DNA from: Pedobacter deserti
GTDB lineage: Bacteria; Bacteroidota; Bacteroidia; Sphingobacteriales; Sphingobacteriaceae
DNA length: 64,000 bases
Direction of reading: 5' to 3'
NCBI RefSeq assembly: GCF_024436415.1
Contig: NZ_JAFMZQ010000001.1
Span: forward strand, 2,976,001-3,040,000
A program made the position numbers and the translations under genes. Every line of letters starts with the position of its first letter. Position 1 is the stretch's first letter. This document shows positions 29,446 through 39,068 of the stretch, piece by piece. The notes under the pieces were generated by a model. That model did no database searches. It was not told where the DNA came from and was given only the letters and a program-made list of their open reading frames with translations.

Positions 29446-32109
29446 CTAGAAACGGGTGTAATAATTTTTCCGCTTACTCAGTTTTAGATCCTGCAACACA
29501 GAAGCCTTTACCTTTATATCGACTGAATAAGATTGGTACTGACCAAATGGAACCCAGCTAAAGCTCATGTCCCAGCAATGTAGATCGCGGTAAATAGAAA
29601 AAGAGGTTTGTGAAAAAGTGTTGGCTTTAAAATCCCATCCCGAATTGAATTGTACTTTCCATTTCGGCGTGATATTAGCATCGCCGTTGAAATTCAACGT
29701 ATTGGTGATTGAGCCGTTCCGCCCTACTTCATCTGTGGCATATTGGAAACTGTAGCTGAATGCAAAGTTCCAGGGAATATTAAAGTCTACAAACGCATTC
29801 GGATCTCGGCTTACCCTGGCAAGTGCTTCTGCCTGTTCTTCAGTGATCCCTCGTTGTTGGGCAATCTCGTTGACTTCATCAATATTCTCGTTTCGTCGTT
29901 TCAACGCTTCGGGATTGAGACTGTAGTCGAAAGAAAAACCAAAGTTCGTGAGACGAGGCAAGCGACCCGCCTGCCAGGTATATCGATCTACCAAAACAGG
30001 TGTTTGCACACCATTAACAGTCTGAATTTCGACCTGATAAGGGTTCAACGTACCATTATAATTGATGCCTAGCTTCTCCGTAAACTGCGATCTGCCGCTG
30101 AAGTTAAGTCTTGACAGTTTAAAATTCTCCGCTAAAAAGTTATAAGATCCACTGATACCCAGACCCTGGATAATTGGAATCTTTTTCTCGCCTTTGCCTG
30201 TGGTATCGTTTGGCGTAAGAACCTTTGCTTCAACTGTGTTATCTAGCCCGAAGGATATTGATGCGTTTCGGCCTAATCCAGGACCACCGTATACTGCGCC
30301 TTCAAAGACGCTATATTTGATGAGCTCGCCACGCGAGTCGCGTACCTGGGAGCCATCCTCATATTGCGCAATCTTATAATACCCTCTGCTAGGATCCGAG
30401 AAATCAGGTGTGTAGCCGAAACTCACGCGGGGCGTCATTACATGTCTTAAGGCCTTAAAATTTCCGAACTTGGTAAATTGGGCGGTGCTATACACTTTTG
30501 TAGAAAGCCCCATGTTCAGGTCATATACCCCATTGCGCTTAAATCCCGGAATGGTGTCTATACGCGGAACGTGCGATCCGTTTACCACGCGGGTATAAGT
30601 CTTACTAATTGTCTGAAATGCCCATCTCTCCGTATAATTCACTCCAGTGTTAAAGTTGAAGTAATCAGCTATTGTAAATGCCATATTGATCGGAATCTGG
30701 TGGTTTACAGCATTCTGAAATTTGTTCAAAGATGAGCGCTTAAACAATTCACTTTCTATCGTGGTAATGCTGTTGCTGGCCTGCATGTTATAACCGACGG
30801 TAATCTTCTGATACCATTTTTGCTCCCCAACACGATCTGGAGAGTCGAAGGGGCTGAAAGTGGGTACCGACAGGCTTATATCAGGCAAACGGATGCTTAC
30901 GGTCTGATTAAGCGTTTCCTGTGCTGCGTCGGCTGCTAGACTAAGGTTGATGCCGCTGTCGAAAACCCGGCCGTAAGAGATAGCGGAACGCAATGTGTTC
31001 TGAGCGATCCTCTCAAAATCATATGTAGTCCCCCCGGCCGTATTCCGGTTGTAACTTGCGGTTCCAGCATTTACTGAGGCTGAAAATGTCGTTCCCGGCC
31101 GTGCATTGGGATTCTGACTATGGCTCCATTGCAGATTAAAATCCTTCTTCGGGTCATACTCTGGAGTGCCCTCCAGTCCATACCGTGAATTTGAATAACT
31201 GAAATTGATATTACCGGTATACTTGTAACGTTTGATGTAGTTGGTCGCAACGTTAAGGTCGTATGAACCCCGGGTGTAGATAGTACCTGTTATACGCGCA
31301 TCCCAGTAATCGCTTAATCCAAGATAATAACCCCCATCCCGTAAAAAGAACCCACGGGTGAAATCTTCGCCGGGTGAAGGAAGTATCACACCAGAAGACC
31401 GCTTGTTCGGCTTTGGAAAAAAGGCAAAAGGTAGACCAATGGGCAATGGCACGTCCTCAATTTTCAAATATACCGGACCGGTAATGATCTGATTTTCTGT
31501 AACGATACCTTTCGTGATATGTATACCAAAATGCGGGTGCGGCAGGTTGCATGTACTATAGGTTTGCCCCTGACTATGAATTTCATCGTCTGGCTGCTTC
31601 TTTGCACGGCCTCCCGTAAAAAATCCACCCTCCTGCTCCGTGAAAACGCCCCATATCTGGGCCTCCATAGTCTCGGTATTGTATCTTAGCGAGTCGGCCA
31701 TTGAGGTACTTTGACCTTCCATTTTCAGGATTGGGCGCCCTACATACTTACCGCCCGGCGTCCAGGAGCCACGCGCAAAAAGCTGGTTCGTGCGACGGTT
31801 GTACTGGATATAATCTGCGTCAAGTTCAAAGCCCTGATAGGTCAAACGTGCTTTCCCGTAAAGATGCACAATATCATTCACCGGGTCCACCCGGGTCGAA
31901 TCTTCAGCCCGGTGTTCAACTTTCTGACTGGCGGTTGTATCAGCAGCCCCTGTTTGTACGTTATTAACCTGGGGATTAGCTCGCTTTATGGTATCAATCT
32001 TGGTCGTGTCCTGTTGCCAAAAGGATTCAGAAACAGCGTAAGAGCGTTTACTAACCGAAGCTAATGAAACTGTTAAACTAAGAAAAATGATGTACCGTAA
32101 AAGTTTCAA
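29446..32109 (-). CDS. lptD: LptD-like outer-membrane LPS assembly protein
   Basis: An 887-residue protein with an N-terminal signal peptide (KLLRYIIFLSLTVSLASV), then an OstA/LptA-like beta-jellyroll (VHLYGKARLTYQGFELDADYIQYN in pieces). A very long beta-barrel of alternating aromatic and hydrophobic strands follows, ending in Tyr-Thr-Arg-Phe. This matches the Bacteroidota putative LPS-assembly LptD group, which inserts lipopolysaccharide in the outer leaflet. The start codon is TTG: no ATG or GTG occurs between it and the upstream in-frame stop, and the signal peptide begins exactly there. Confidence 0.85.
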   Translation of the reverse strand: MKLLRYIIFLSLTVSLASVSKRSYAVSESFWQQDTTKIDTIKRANPQVNNVQTGAADTTASQKVEHRAEDSTRVDPVNDIVHLYGKARLTYQGFELDADYIQYNRRTNQLFARGSWTPGGKYVGRPILKMEGQSTSMADSLRYNTETMEAQIWGVFTEQEGGFFTGGRAKKQPDDEIHSQGQTYSTCNLPHPHFGIHITKGIVTENQIITGPVYLKIEDVPLPIGLPFAFFPKPNKRSSGVILPSPGEDFTRGFFLRDGGYYLGLSDYWDARITGTIYTRGSYDLNVATNYIKRYKYTGNINFSYSNSRYGLEGTPEYDPKKDFNLQWSHSQNPNARPGTTFSASVNAGTASYNRNTAGGTTYDFERIAQNTLRSAISYGRVFDSGINLSLAADAAQETLNQTVSIRLPDISLSVPTFSPFDSPDRVGEQKWYQKITVGYNMQASNSITTIESELFKRSSLNKFQNAVNHQIPINMAFTIADYFNFNTGVNYTERWAFQTISKTYTRVVNGSHVPRIDTIPGFKRNGVYDLNMGLSTKVYSTAQFTKFGNFKALRHVMTPRVSFGYTPDFSDPSRGYYKIAQYEDGSQVRDSRGELIKYSVFEGAVYGGPGLGRNASISFGLDNTVEAKVLTPNDTTGKGEKKIPIIQGLGISGSYNFLAENFKLSRLNFSGRSQFTEKLGINYNGTLNPYQVEIQTVNGVQTPVLVDRYTWQAGRLPRLTNFGFSFDYSLNPEALKRRNENIDEVNEIAQQRGITEEQAEALARVSRDPNAFVDFNIPWNFAFSYSFQYATDEVGRNGSITNTLNFNGDANITPKWKVQFNSGWDFKANTFSQTSFSIYRDLHCWDMSFSWVPFGQYQSYSVDIKVKASVLQDLKLSKRKNYYTRF

Positions 32110-32125
32110 ATTCGTGGTGAATAGT

Positions 32126-32133
32126 TATTTTTG
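32126..32133 (+). promoter_or_regulatory. Bacteroidota -7 box before the first amidase
   Basis: TATTTTTG fits TAnnTTTG. The expected start of transcription falls near 32138, leaving about 28 bases to the ATG at 32166. It lies in the short divergent region facing lptD. Confidence 0.45.
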
Positions 32134-32165
32134 CATTAATGTTTAATCCAAAACGTTCAAAATTA

Positions 32166-33044
32166 ATGAAAAATATGCCATTGCTTAGACCAAATAAGCT
32201 TTTGGTCATATTTATTTGCATTTTTGGACTTACATTAACTGGTAATCAAGCTTTTACACAGGAATACAAAATCAAAACTATCGTACTTGACGCTGGTCAC
32301 GGCGGCAAAGATGGGGCTACCCGCGGAGTTTATTCCACTGAGAAAGATGTGGCGTTGAAGACGGCGCTCCGTTTGGGTGCAGCAATTCAGGAAACCCTGA
32401 AAGATGTGAAGGTTATATATACCCGTACCGACGACACATTCGTTCCCCTGTATGAGCGTATTGGCATGGCGAATAAGGCGCACGCAGACCTGTTTATTTC
32501 AATACATTGTAACGACATGCCGCTGATTAGGACAACTCAGGTGACAGGCTATAAGAAGAACAGTAAGGGAAAACGCGTTCCGATTACGCGTGCGGTCTAC
32601 AAAAAAAGCACTTCCACCCGTGGCGTGGAAACCTTCGTATCGGGTATGGGCCGACTGGACGAACAGGATGAGGTGATTAAACGCGAAAATGCTGCTATCT
32701 TCCTTGAGGAGAATTATAAAGAAAATTATGAGGGTTTTGACCCCGACAATCCTGAAAGCGCAATCATATTGTCCCTGTTAAAGAATACTTTTCGTACTCA
32801 GAGCTTAAGGTTAGCAAAGCTAATCCAGAATGAATATGTTAGCGTAGGGCGGGTTAACCGCGGCGTACAGGAAAAGAGCCTGGCAGTGCTTGCCCGTGCC
32901 GGAATGCCTGCGGTACTTACAGAAATTGGCTTCATCAGTAATCCGGAGGAAGAAGATTATATGAACTCCGAGGCCGGACAAATTGAAATAACAAATAATT
33001 TACTTAACGCAATCATTAATTATAGGAAAAACCTGGAAGGATAA
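32166..33044 (+). CDS. N-acetylmuramoyl-L-alanine amidase (Amidase_3), copy 1
   Basis: The start at 32166 (MKNMPLLRPNKLLVIFICIF) gives 292 residues with a signal peptide ending near NQAFTQ. An ATG at 32139 would add nine polar residues. The zinc amidase domain has VLDAGHGGKDGATRG, the Glu in STEKDVALK, the His in FISIHCND, and the catalytic Glu in LTEIGFISNPEEE. It cleaves the lactyl-peptide bond of peptidoglycan in the periplasm. A lysine-rich insertion (GYKKNSKGKRVPITR) divides the domain. The paralog begins 12 bases downstream. Confidence 0.92.
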   Translation: MKNMPLLRPNKLLVIFICIFGLTLTGNQAFTQEYKIKTIVLDAGHGGKDGATRGVYSTEKDVALKTALRLGAAIQETLKDVKVIYTRTDDTFVPLYERIGMANKAHADLFISIHCNDMPLIRTTQVTGYKKNSKGKRVPITRAVYKKSTSTRGVETFVSGMGRLDEQDEVIKRENAAIFLEENYKENYEGFDPDNPESAIILSLLKNTFRTQSLRLAKLIQNEYVSVGRVNRGVQEKSLAVLARAGMPAVLTEIGFISNPEEEDYMNSEAGQIEITNNLLNAIINYRKNLEG

Positions 33045-33056
33045 TTAGAGAACATT

Positions 33057-33902
33057 ATGAGATTGAAAAAAGCCGTACAATTTTTGCCGTTACTTTTACT
33101 ATTTTACTCATTTCAAAGCGCTTTCTCACAATCATATAAAGTAAAAACCATTGTTATTGATGCCGGACATGGCGGCAACAAACCCGGTGCCCGGGGCAGC
33201 TTTTCTGTAGAAAAAGACGTTGCCCTTCAGGTGGCACTTAAGCTAGGCCGGAAAATCGAAGAGGAACTCCCGGACGTAAAAGTGCTCTACACCCGAAAAA
33301 CGGATGTGGATGTGGATTTCTACAAACGCGCCGCCCTGGCAAATGACAACCATGCCGACCTCTTCATTTCTATCCATTGCAACTCCATGCCCAACCGACG
33401 GGTGATAACCGGATACAAGCGGTTGAAAAGCGGAAAAAAAACACCGGTATACGGTTACGTTAAGAACACCACAACAAGAGGAACTGAAACGTTTGTAGCC
33501 GGTTCACACCGTTTAAACGAACAGGATGCCGCTATTCGTGAAAATGAGGACATTAAGCTCGAGAAAAATTACAAGGAAAACTACAACGGCTACGATCCCA
33601 AAGATCCCGAAACATTTATTATCTTATCTTTGTTTAAGAACTTGTTTAGAGACAAAAGCTTAAAGCTTGCCCGTCTTATTCAGGATAATTACCGGAATGA
33701 CGATAAAAGAGTTGATAGAGGAGTAAAGGAACAGGGGCTGTTGATCCTACAGCGCTGCGGACTGCCCGCAGTACTTACTGAGATAGGATTCATATCTCAC
33801 CCCGAGGAAGAAAAGTATATCAACTCGGAGGCTGGCCAGGCTGAAATTGTGAACTCAATTTTTAAAGCGATTAAAACCTATAAAAAGGAAACCGAGGTAT
33901 AG
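33057..33902 (+). CDS. N-acetylmuramoyl-L-alanine amidase (Amidase_3), copy 2
   Basis: A 281-residue secreted zinc amidase and clear paralog of the preceding gene, with the same order of motifs: VIDAGHGGNKPGARG, SVEKDVALQ, FISIHCNSMP, the Lys-rich insertion GYKRLKSGKKTPVYGY, and LTEIGFISHPEEE. Tandem duplication followed by divergence is the simple explanation. Such enzymes split daughter cells or remodel peptidoglycan. The insertion in this class could be an autoinhibitory element like that of AmiB/AmiC, but this is inference. An MCE protein follows 43 bases downstream. Confidence 0.92.
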   Translation: MRLKKAVQFLPLLLLFYSFQSAFSQSYKVKTIVIDAGHGGNKPGARGSFSVEKDVALQVALKLGRKIEEELPDVKVLYTRKTDVDVDFYKRAALANDNHADLFISIHCNSMPNRRVITGYKRLKSGKKTPVYGYVKNTTTRGTETFVAGSHRLNEQDAAIRENEDIKLEKNYKENYNGYDPKDPETFIILSLFKNLFRDKSLKLARLIQDNYRNDDKRVDRGVKEQGLLILQRCGLPAVLTEIGFISHPEEEKYINSEAGQAEIVNSIFKAIKTYKKETEV

Positions 33903-33945
33903 CACAACGCTTCCTGCGCATCCAAACCATATAAATTAACACTAA

Positions 33946-34893
33946 ATGAAGATAAAAAACGAAACAAAAGTTGGTATACTTGCGGCCTTTTCCATTGCCG
34001 TTTTAATCATAGGTTATAACTTTTTGAAAGGTAACTCCATCTTTAGCAGCGAGACAGTTTTGTATGCCAGATATTCCCGTGTAGAAGGACTCGCCGTATC
34101 TAAGCCCGTACTTGTAAACGGTTTCCAGATTGGCCGGGTCGACGAGTTGCAACTGCAACCCGATGGATCTATACTTGCTACACTGAAAATTAAAGGCAAA
34201 TACGAGATTCCCCGTACCAGCATTGCACGTTTGGAAAGCACAGATCTTTTAGGCAGTAAAGCTATAGTAATGGAGCTTGGACCGGGAAGTAATTTTGCAG
34301 TTGACGGGGATACGCTGAATGCCAATGTGGAGAAAGGGCTAATGGAAGCGGTACAGCCAGTGCAAAAGAAGGCCGAGGTAATCATCGGAAAGATGGACTC
34401 CATCCTTACCAGCGTAAATGCTATACTGAACCCAAATTTTCAAAGGAATGTCGACCGAAGTTTCACAAGTATAGCAGCAACCCTTTCTTCGCTTGAGGCC
34501 ACTTCAAAAAAGGTAGACAATCTCGTTGGTTCTGAAGGTTCGCGCATATCGGCCATATTGGCCAATGTTGAAGCAATTTCTGCCAACCTCAGACAAAACA
34601 ATCAGAAAATTTCAGGGATCCTGAATAACATCAGCAGTGTTACCGATCAGGTTGCAGCGTCAAACTTCAAACAAACGATTGACAATGCGAATAAAGCTAT
34701 GACTGATCTTCAGTTGATCGTAGGCAAGATAAATAGCGGAGAGGGCTCCTTAGGTTTGCTGATCAATGACAAGCAGATGTATGAAAACCTGAATAATGCT
34801 TCTAAAAATCTCGACGCCTTGATGATTGATTTGAAGCAGAACCCTAAGCGGTATGTTCATTTCTCTGTTTTCGGTGGCGGCAACAAAGATTAG
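33946..34893 (+). CDS. MlaD/MCE family lipid-transport protein
   Basis: A 315-residue protein with an N-terminal transmembrane anchor (KVGILAAFSIAVLIIGYNFLKG) followed by a single MCE domain (ARYSRVEGLAVSKPVLVNGFQIGRV, in pieces) and a long helical tail rich in Asn and Ser. It is the substrate-binding subunit of a predicted Mla-type ABC system moving phospholipids between inner and outer membrane. The ATPase and permease partners are not in this window. It is probably co-transcribed with the amidases, making an envelope-related unit divergent from lptD. Confidence 0.9.
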   Translation: MKIKNETKVGILAAFSIAVLIIGYNFLKGNSIFSSETVLYARYSRVEGLAVSKPVLVNGFQIGRVDELQLQPDGSILATLKIKGKYEIPRTSIARLESTDLLGSKAIVMELGPGSNFAVDGDTLNANVEKGLMEAVQPVQKKAEVIIGKMDSILTSVNAILNPNFQRNVDRSFTSIAATLSSLEATSKKVDNLVGSEGSRISAILANVEAISANLRQNNQKISGILNNISSVTDQVAASNFKQTIDNANKAMTDLQLIVGKINSGEGSLGLLINDKQMYENLNNASKNLDALMIDLKQNPKRYVHFSVFGGGNKD

Positions 34894-34899
34894 CGCGGC

Positions 34900-35811
34900 T
34901 TAGATAGAAAAGGTATTACCTTCAATAGCCAGTTCAGTTTGTTCGAATACTGACCTGGCCTCATCCAACAATGGCTGAAGCACCTTGTATCTGGAGGAAA
35001 AGTGCCCGATAAGCAACTTCCGGGCTCCTGTGAGCTCCGCAATCTGGGCCGCCTGCAAAGCAGTCGTGTGATGAGTTTCGTTTGCCCTGCTCAGCATCTC
35101 GTGCAGAAAAGTAGCCTCATGATATAACGTATCGCAGTCCTTGATATTGGCGAAATAAGATTCATCCATAAGGGTATCCGAACAATAGCCATAACTTTTA
35201 GGCCGGTCTGGATCGGCGGTATAATCGCTGTTTAAAAAGACTTTCCCATTTGGCAAAGTAAGGTCGAGCCCCCGCTTTAGCAATGGGTAGTATTCGACAG
35301 CAACGCCCTCGGCCTCCAAACGGTCTACCAGCAGGCGCCTAAGCCGCTTCTTTTGATTAAATCTGAACCCTGTACATGGAATGCGATGATTCAGTACAAA
35401 GGTCTCGACACTCAGGTCTGAATTTTCAAATATCAACTCAGCCGTCTCAGTGTTAGTGGCATGAAAATCTATCTGATAACGCAACACAGTCTCTGAGTGT
35501 AAGAATTGTAACTGTAAAATCTCCAGGAGTGCCGGCGGACCAAACAAATGCAAGGGTTTTATTCTGCCATTCAGGTGCAGACTGGACAGGAGGCCAATCA
35601 AACCAAAATAATGATCACCGTGCAGATGACTAATAAAAATATAGTCTATTTTACTCGCCTTAAAACCGTACCTGATGAGTTGTTGCTGTGTACCTTCTCC
35701 ACAATCTATCAGATAAAATTTCTCATTACAGTTCAGCAGTTGCGCCGTCGGATTTCTGTTGTAAATTGGTGTTGCAGAACTGCTTCCCAAAATGGTCACT
35801 TCAAACTTCAT
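34900..35811 (-). CDS. rnz: Ribonuclease Z
   Basis: A 303-residue metallo-beta-lactamase-fold tRNA 3' endonuclease. The zinc motif HLHGDHYFGLIGLL is preceded by LGSSSATPIYNRNPTAQLL. The later HEATF and LIGHFSSRY motifs give the remaining His and Asp ligands. The ATG at 35811 (MKFEVTIL) is chosen over 35853, which would extend the protein deep into the STAS gene. Even so it overlaps the STAS stop by 11 bases, suggesting translational coupling. Confidence 0.95.
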   Translation of the reverse strand: MKFEVTILGSSSATPIYNRNPTAQLLNCNEKFYLIDCGEGTQQQLIRYGFKASKIDYIFISHLHGDHYFGLIGLLSSLHLNGRIKPLHLFGPPALLEILQLQFLHSETVLRYQIDFHATNTETAELIFENSDLSVETFVLNHRIPCTGFRFNQKKRLRRLLVDRLEAEGVAVEYYPLLKRGLDLTLPNGKVFLNSDYTADPDRPKSYGYCSDTLMDESYFANIKDCDTLYHEATFLHEMLSRANETHHTTALQAAQIAELTGARKLLIGHFSSRYKVLQPLLDEARSVFEQTELAIEGNTFSI

Positions 35812-36196
35812 CATCAGTATCTCTGCCCCCCAGCAACTCCCGTTCAATCTCATTCATGAAGATGAGGTCTTCCGCCTCTTCCATCCTGCCTACAATGGTC
35901 AGCGACTCATCCAGGTTTGACAACTGAACAATACTACTTAGATTTTCGTTCAGCCCTGTGACAATGAATAAGCCCTTCTGCTTTTTACACAGGCGGTCGC
36001 CGGCAAGCAAACAACTCAAATCCTGAGCATCATCGCAATGTTCTACGGCCGATAGATCCAAAACAATATTGCTGTATCCCTGACTGTTCAGCGCTATAAC
36101 TTCCGACTTCAACCGGGGAGTATTGTCGTTAGTTAACGCAGGCTCGTGAAGCTTCAGAACGACGTACTTATCATGTCTATCAAGAGAGAATTCCAT
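35801..36196 (-). CDS. STAS-domain protein (anti-sigma-factor antagonist-like)
   Basis: A 131-residue single STAS domain. It shows YVVLKLHEPALTNDNTPRLKSEV, SNIVLDLSAVEHCDDAQDLSCLLAG at the usual phospho-serine strand-helix position, and GLNENLSSIVQLSNLDESL. The normal phosphorylatable Ser of SpoIIAA is replaced in the DLSAVEHCDDA segment, where Asp and Cys stand, so it may not be a phosphorylation switch. A short acidic tail (GGRDTDDEV) follows. It lies between purC (3 bases upstream) and rnz (overlapping) on one transcript. Confidence 0.75.
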   Translation of the reverse strand: MEFSLDRHDKYVVLKLHEPALTNDNTPRLKSEVIALNSQGYSNIVLDLSAVEHCDDAQDLSCLLAGDRLCKKQKGLFIVTGLNENLSSIVQLSNLDESLTIVGRMEEAEDLIFMNEIERELLGGRDTDDEV

Positions 36197-36198
36197 AA

Positions 36199-37152
36199 CT
36201 ATTGGTTTAGCAATTCCTGCAAGGATTGATTAACATTTTGCTCAATACGGCTTAAAATATCGCCCGATTCTGCTTTCACAAAACGGTCGCCTGTTATTTG
36301 CTCGTAAAGCTCAATATACCTGTCCGATATGGAATTAATGATATTCGGCGTCATCTCAGGAACGCTCTGTCCCTCTTTACCCTGAAAACCGTTCTCAATA
36401 AGCCATTTCCGAACGAATTCTTTAGACAACTGCTTTTGAGGTTCACCCATTTCCTGGCGCTCTTCGTACCCCTCCAGGTAAAAATATCTGGACGAATCTG
36501 GGGTGTGAATCTCATCGATGAGGAAAATATCCTCACCCGACTTGCCAAACTCATATTTCGTATCCACCAGGATAAGACCGCGCTCCGCAGCGATCTGTAC
36601 CCCTCTCTGGTAAAGCGCATAAGTGTATTCTTCGAGCTTTGCATAATCCGCTAAAGACACGATACCCTTCGCCAGAATATCGTCTTTCGAAATATCTTCA
36701 TCATGACCAACCGCCGCCTTGGTTGTAGGCGTTATAATGGGAACCGGCAGCTTATCATTCTCCTTCAAACCTTCCGGCAAACTAACGCCGCAAATACTCC
36801 GCTTTCCTGCCTGATACTCTCTCCAGGCATGCCCGGCCAGATAACCCCTGATCACCATTTCAACTTTAAAAGGCTCACAAATACGGCCTATCGTCACCAT
36901 CTCATCTGGCGTGCTGATCACCCAGTTCGGAACGATGTCGCTTGTGGCAGCCAGGAACTTGGCCGCGATTTGATTAAGTACCTGACCCTTAAATGGAATT
37001 GCCTCCGGTAGAACCACATCAAACGCGGATATACGGTCGGAAACTACCATGACCATAAAACGATTATCTATCGTGTACACGTCACGTACCTTACCTTTAT
37101 AAAATGCCGTTTGCCCTGAAAAACTGAAATTTGTTTCTTTTATTGCTCTCAT
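36199..37152 (-). CDS. purC: SAICAR synthase
   Basis: A 317-residue ligase that joins CAIR and aspartate with ATP in de novo purine synthesis, downstream of the PurK/PurE step found at 7994. Recognisable parts are [13 protein letters not shown] at the N-terminus, [20 protein letters not shown], and the metal-binding [29 protein letters not shown] (in pieces). The length is that of the longer eukaryote/Bacteroidota type. It starts an operon with the STAS protein and rnz. Confidence 0.95.
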   Translation of the reverse strand: MRAIKETNFSFSGQTAFYKGKVRDVYTIDNRFMVMVVSDRISAFDVVLPEAIPFKGQVLNQIAAKFLAATSDIVPNWVISTPDEMVTIGRICEPFKVEMVIRGYLAGHAWREYQAGKRSICGVSLPEGLKENDKLPVPIITPTTKAAVGHDEDISKDDILAKGIVSLADYAKLEEYTYALYQRGVQIAAERGLILVDTKYEFGKSGEDIFLIDEIHTPDSSRYFYLEGYEERQEMGEPQKQLSKEFVRKWLIENGFQGKEGQSVPEMTPNIINSISDRYIELYEQITGDRFVKAESGDILSRIEQNVNQSLQELLNQ

Positions 37153-37171
37153 CTATAAAACCGTATGTTCT

Positions 37172-38143
37172 TTATTGTATATCGCCGTAAGCTTTCAAAA
37201 TCCGCTTAACCAGTTTGTGCCTCACCACATCCTCTCCGGTCAGATAGATAATATCAATTCCGGGTATATCCGCCAGTATCCGCAGTCCGTTGTGGAGGCC
37301 CGACATCTGCTTTTTCGGCAAATCTACCTGGGTTACATCGCCCGTCACGATAAATTTAGCCGATGGTCCCATACGGGTAAGAAACATTTTGAGCTGCAGG
37401 TCTGTCGCGTTCTGCGCCTCATCCAGGATAACAAAACAATTATCCAGTGTCCTGCCGCGCATAAATGCCAGTGGTGCAATCTCTATGGTTCTATTCTCAA
37501 TATAGGTCCTCAATTTTTCCGCAGGTATCATATCATCGAGCGCATCGTACAAAGGACGAAGATAAGGGTCAACCTTCTCTTTCAGGTCGCCAGGCAGAAA
37601 ACCAAGGCTCTCGCCGGCCTCAACCGCCGGCCTGGTCAAGATGATGCGTTTGATCTCTTTATTTTTTAAAGCACGCACAGCAAGTGCCACTGCGGTATAG
37701 GTTTTACCGGTTCCGGCCGGACCAATAGCAAAAAGCACATCATTCTTTTTGATGCTGTCCACCATTCTCCTTTGATTAGCGGTCCTTGCTTTAACCAGTA
37801 GGCCGTTTGTGCCAAACACGATAACTTCACCACCCCCACTGCCACCGGCTGCAGCCTTTTCGCCGGCAGGTTCAGCACCTAAGCGCCCCCCTGCACCAGC
37901 CAATATACTTTCCACATCGCCCGCACTCAAAGCGCTGAACTTTTCCAGATGGCCGATCAGGCTGTTATATTTCAGCTCGAACGCCTTCTGCTCCATTTCG
38001 TCGCCCAGTACCTTCACCTCGTTACCTCTCGCTACTATTTTCAGCTTCGGAAAGGCGTTCTTAATGAGCTCGTAGTGCTCATTGTTGGCCCCCCAAAACT
38101 GCACCGGATCAACCGATTCTAATGTTAATTTCAGTTCGTTCAA
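37172..38143 (-). CDS. phoH: PhoH family ATPase
   Basis: A 323-residue PhoH/YbeZ-type P-loop ATPase. Walker A is GPAGTGKTYTA and Walker B is FVILDEAQNA, with LTRPAVEAGESLGFLPGDL and VTGDVTQVDLP also typical. A Gly/Ala/Glu-rich low-complexity linker separates a short N-terminal domain from the ATPase core. Members are linked to RNA or ribosome metabolism, often with YbeY, which is not present here. It is 19 bases upstream of purC on the same strand. Confidence 0.92.
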   Translation of the reverse strand: MNELKLTLESVDPVQFWGANNEHYELIKNAFPKLKIVARGNEVKVLGDEMEQKAFELKYNSLIGHLEKFSALSAGDVESILAGAGGRLGAEPAGEKAAAGGSGGGEVIVFGTNGLLVKARTANQRRMVDSIKKNDVLFAIGPAGTGKTYTAVALAVRALKNKEIKRIILTRPAVEAGESLGFLPGDLKEKVDPYLRPLYDALDDMIPAEKLRTYIENRTIEIAPLAFMRGRTLDNCFVILDEAQNATDLQLKMFLTRMGPSAKFIVTGDVTQVDLPKKQMSGLHNGLRILADIPGIDIIYLTGEDVVRHKLVKRILKAYGDIQ

Positions 38144-38245
38144 AATATTGTTTTTTTGATTGGAGTGTATATTCTAATATAAAAGTTGAATATTTGTACG
38201 CGACTTGACGCCTACGCAAGATTAAGAATAAATATTTAATTTTTA

Positions 38246-39025
38246 ATGGCCATCATAACATTAACGACAGATTTAGGTTCTAAAGATTTCTATCAAGCCG
38301 CCCTAAAAGGAAGCATTTTAAGCATCCTGCCAAGCGCTCAGATCGTTGATGTAACACACGAAGTTCCTTCCTTCAATATTTCCTACGCAGCCTTCGTATT
38401 AAAGAACGTTTACCCCTACTTTCCAAAGGGATCAGTACATCTGATCGGTATCGATTCCGTCTACAACGAAAACACCAGGTATGTAGCTCTAAAACACAAC
38501 GATCATTATTTTGTTGGCGCCGATAACGGAATATTTTCTCTGCTGTTCGACGACAAGCCTGAAACCATTGTTGAGTTGAATATCATGCAAGATTTAAAAT
38601 ATCTTCATTTTCCGCTGGTGGATATTTTTGTGAAAGCAGCTGTGCATCTTGCCAAAGGAAACAAGCTAAAAGATATCGGCCTGCCTGTGGAGGGAATTGA
38701 ACAGAGAATGCTTCTCCACCCGGTTATCGAACGCGATATTATCAGGGGCAGTGTGATCTATATTGACACATTTTGTAACGTCATCACCAATATTACGAAA
38801 GACCTATTTACCAGAATACAGCGGAACCGGGATTTTACCCTCTATTTCAGAAAAAGCGAGACCATTACCCAGCTTAGCTGGCACTATAACGAAGTACCGG
38901 AAGGCGAAAAGCTCTGTCTGTTTGGCATAAGCAATCATCTTGAAATAGCCATCAATAAAGGTAAGGCAAGCGGCCTCCTGGGATTGCACCTTGGCGATAT
39001 CGTGCGGGTAGAATTTCACCCATAA
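38246..39025 (+). CDS. S-adenosyl-L-methionine hydroxide adenosyltransferase (DUF62)
   Basis: A 259-residue DUF62 protein. ITLTTDLGSKDFYQAALKGSILSI at the N-terminus and VGADNGIFS are the trademarks. Relatives include the SAM-dependent fluorinase and chlorinase, but most bacterial members hydrolyse SAM to adenosine and methionine. Without the halogen-binding residues of FlA/SalL confirmed, hydrolysis is the safer call. It is divergent from phoH and followed by a small unknown gene after about 40 bases. Confidence 0.9.
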   Translation: MAIITLTTDLGSKDFYQAALKGSILSILPSAQIVDVTHEVPSFNISYAAFVLKNVYPYFPKGSVHLIGIDSVYNENTRYVALKHNDHYFVGADNGIFSLLFDDKPETIVELNIMQDLKYLHFPLVDIFVKAAVHLAKGNKLKDIGLPVEGIEQRMLLHPVIERDIIRGSVIYIDTFCNVITNITKDLFTRIQRNRDFTLYFRKSETITQLSWHYNEVPEGEKLCLFGISNHLEIAINKGKASGLLGLHLGDIVRVEFHP

Positions 39026-39068
39026 AGCAAGGGCACAGAGTTTGCTCTATGCTACCCAAACTTTTAGT

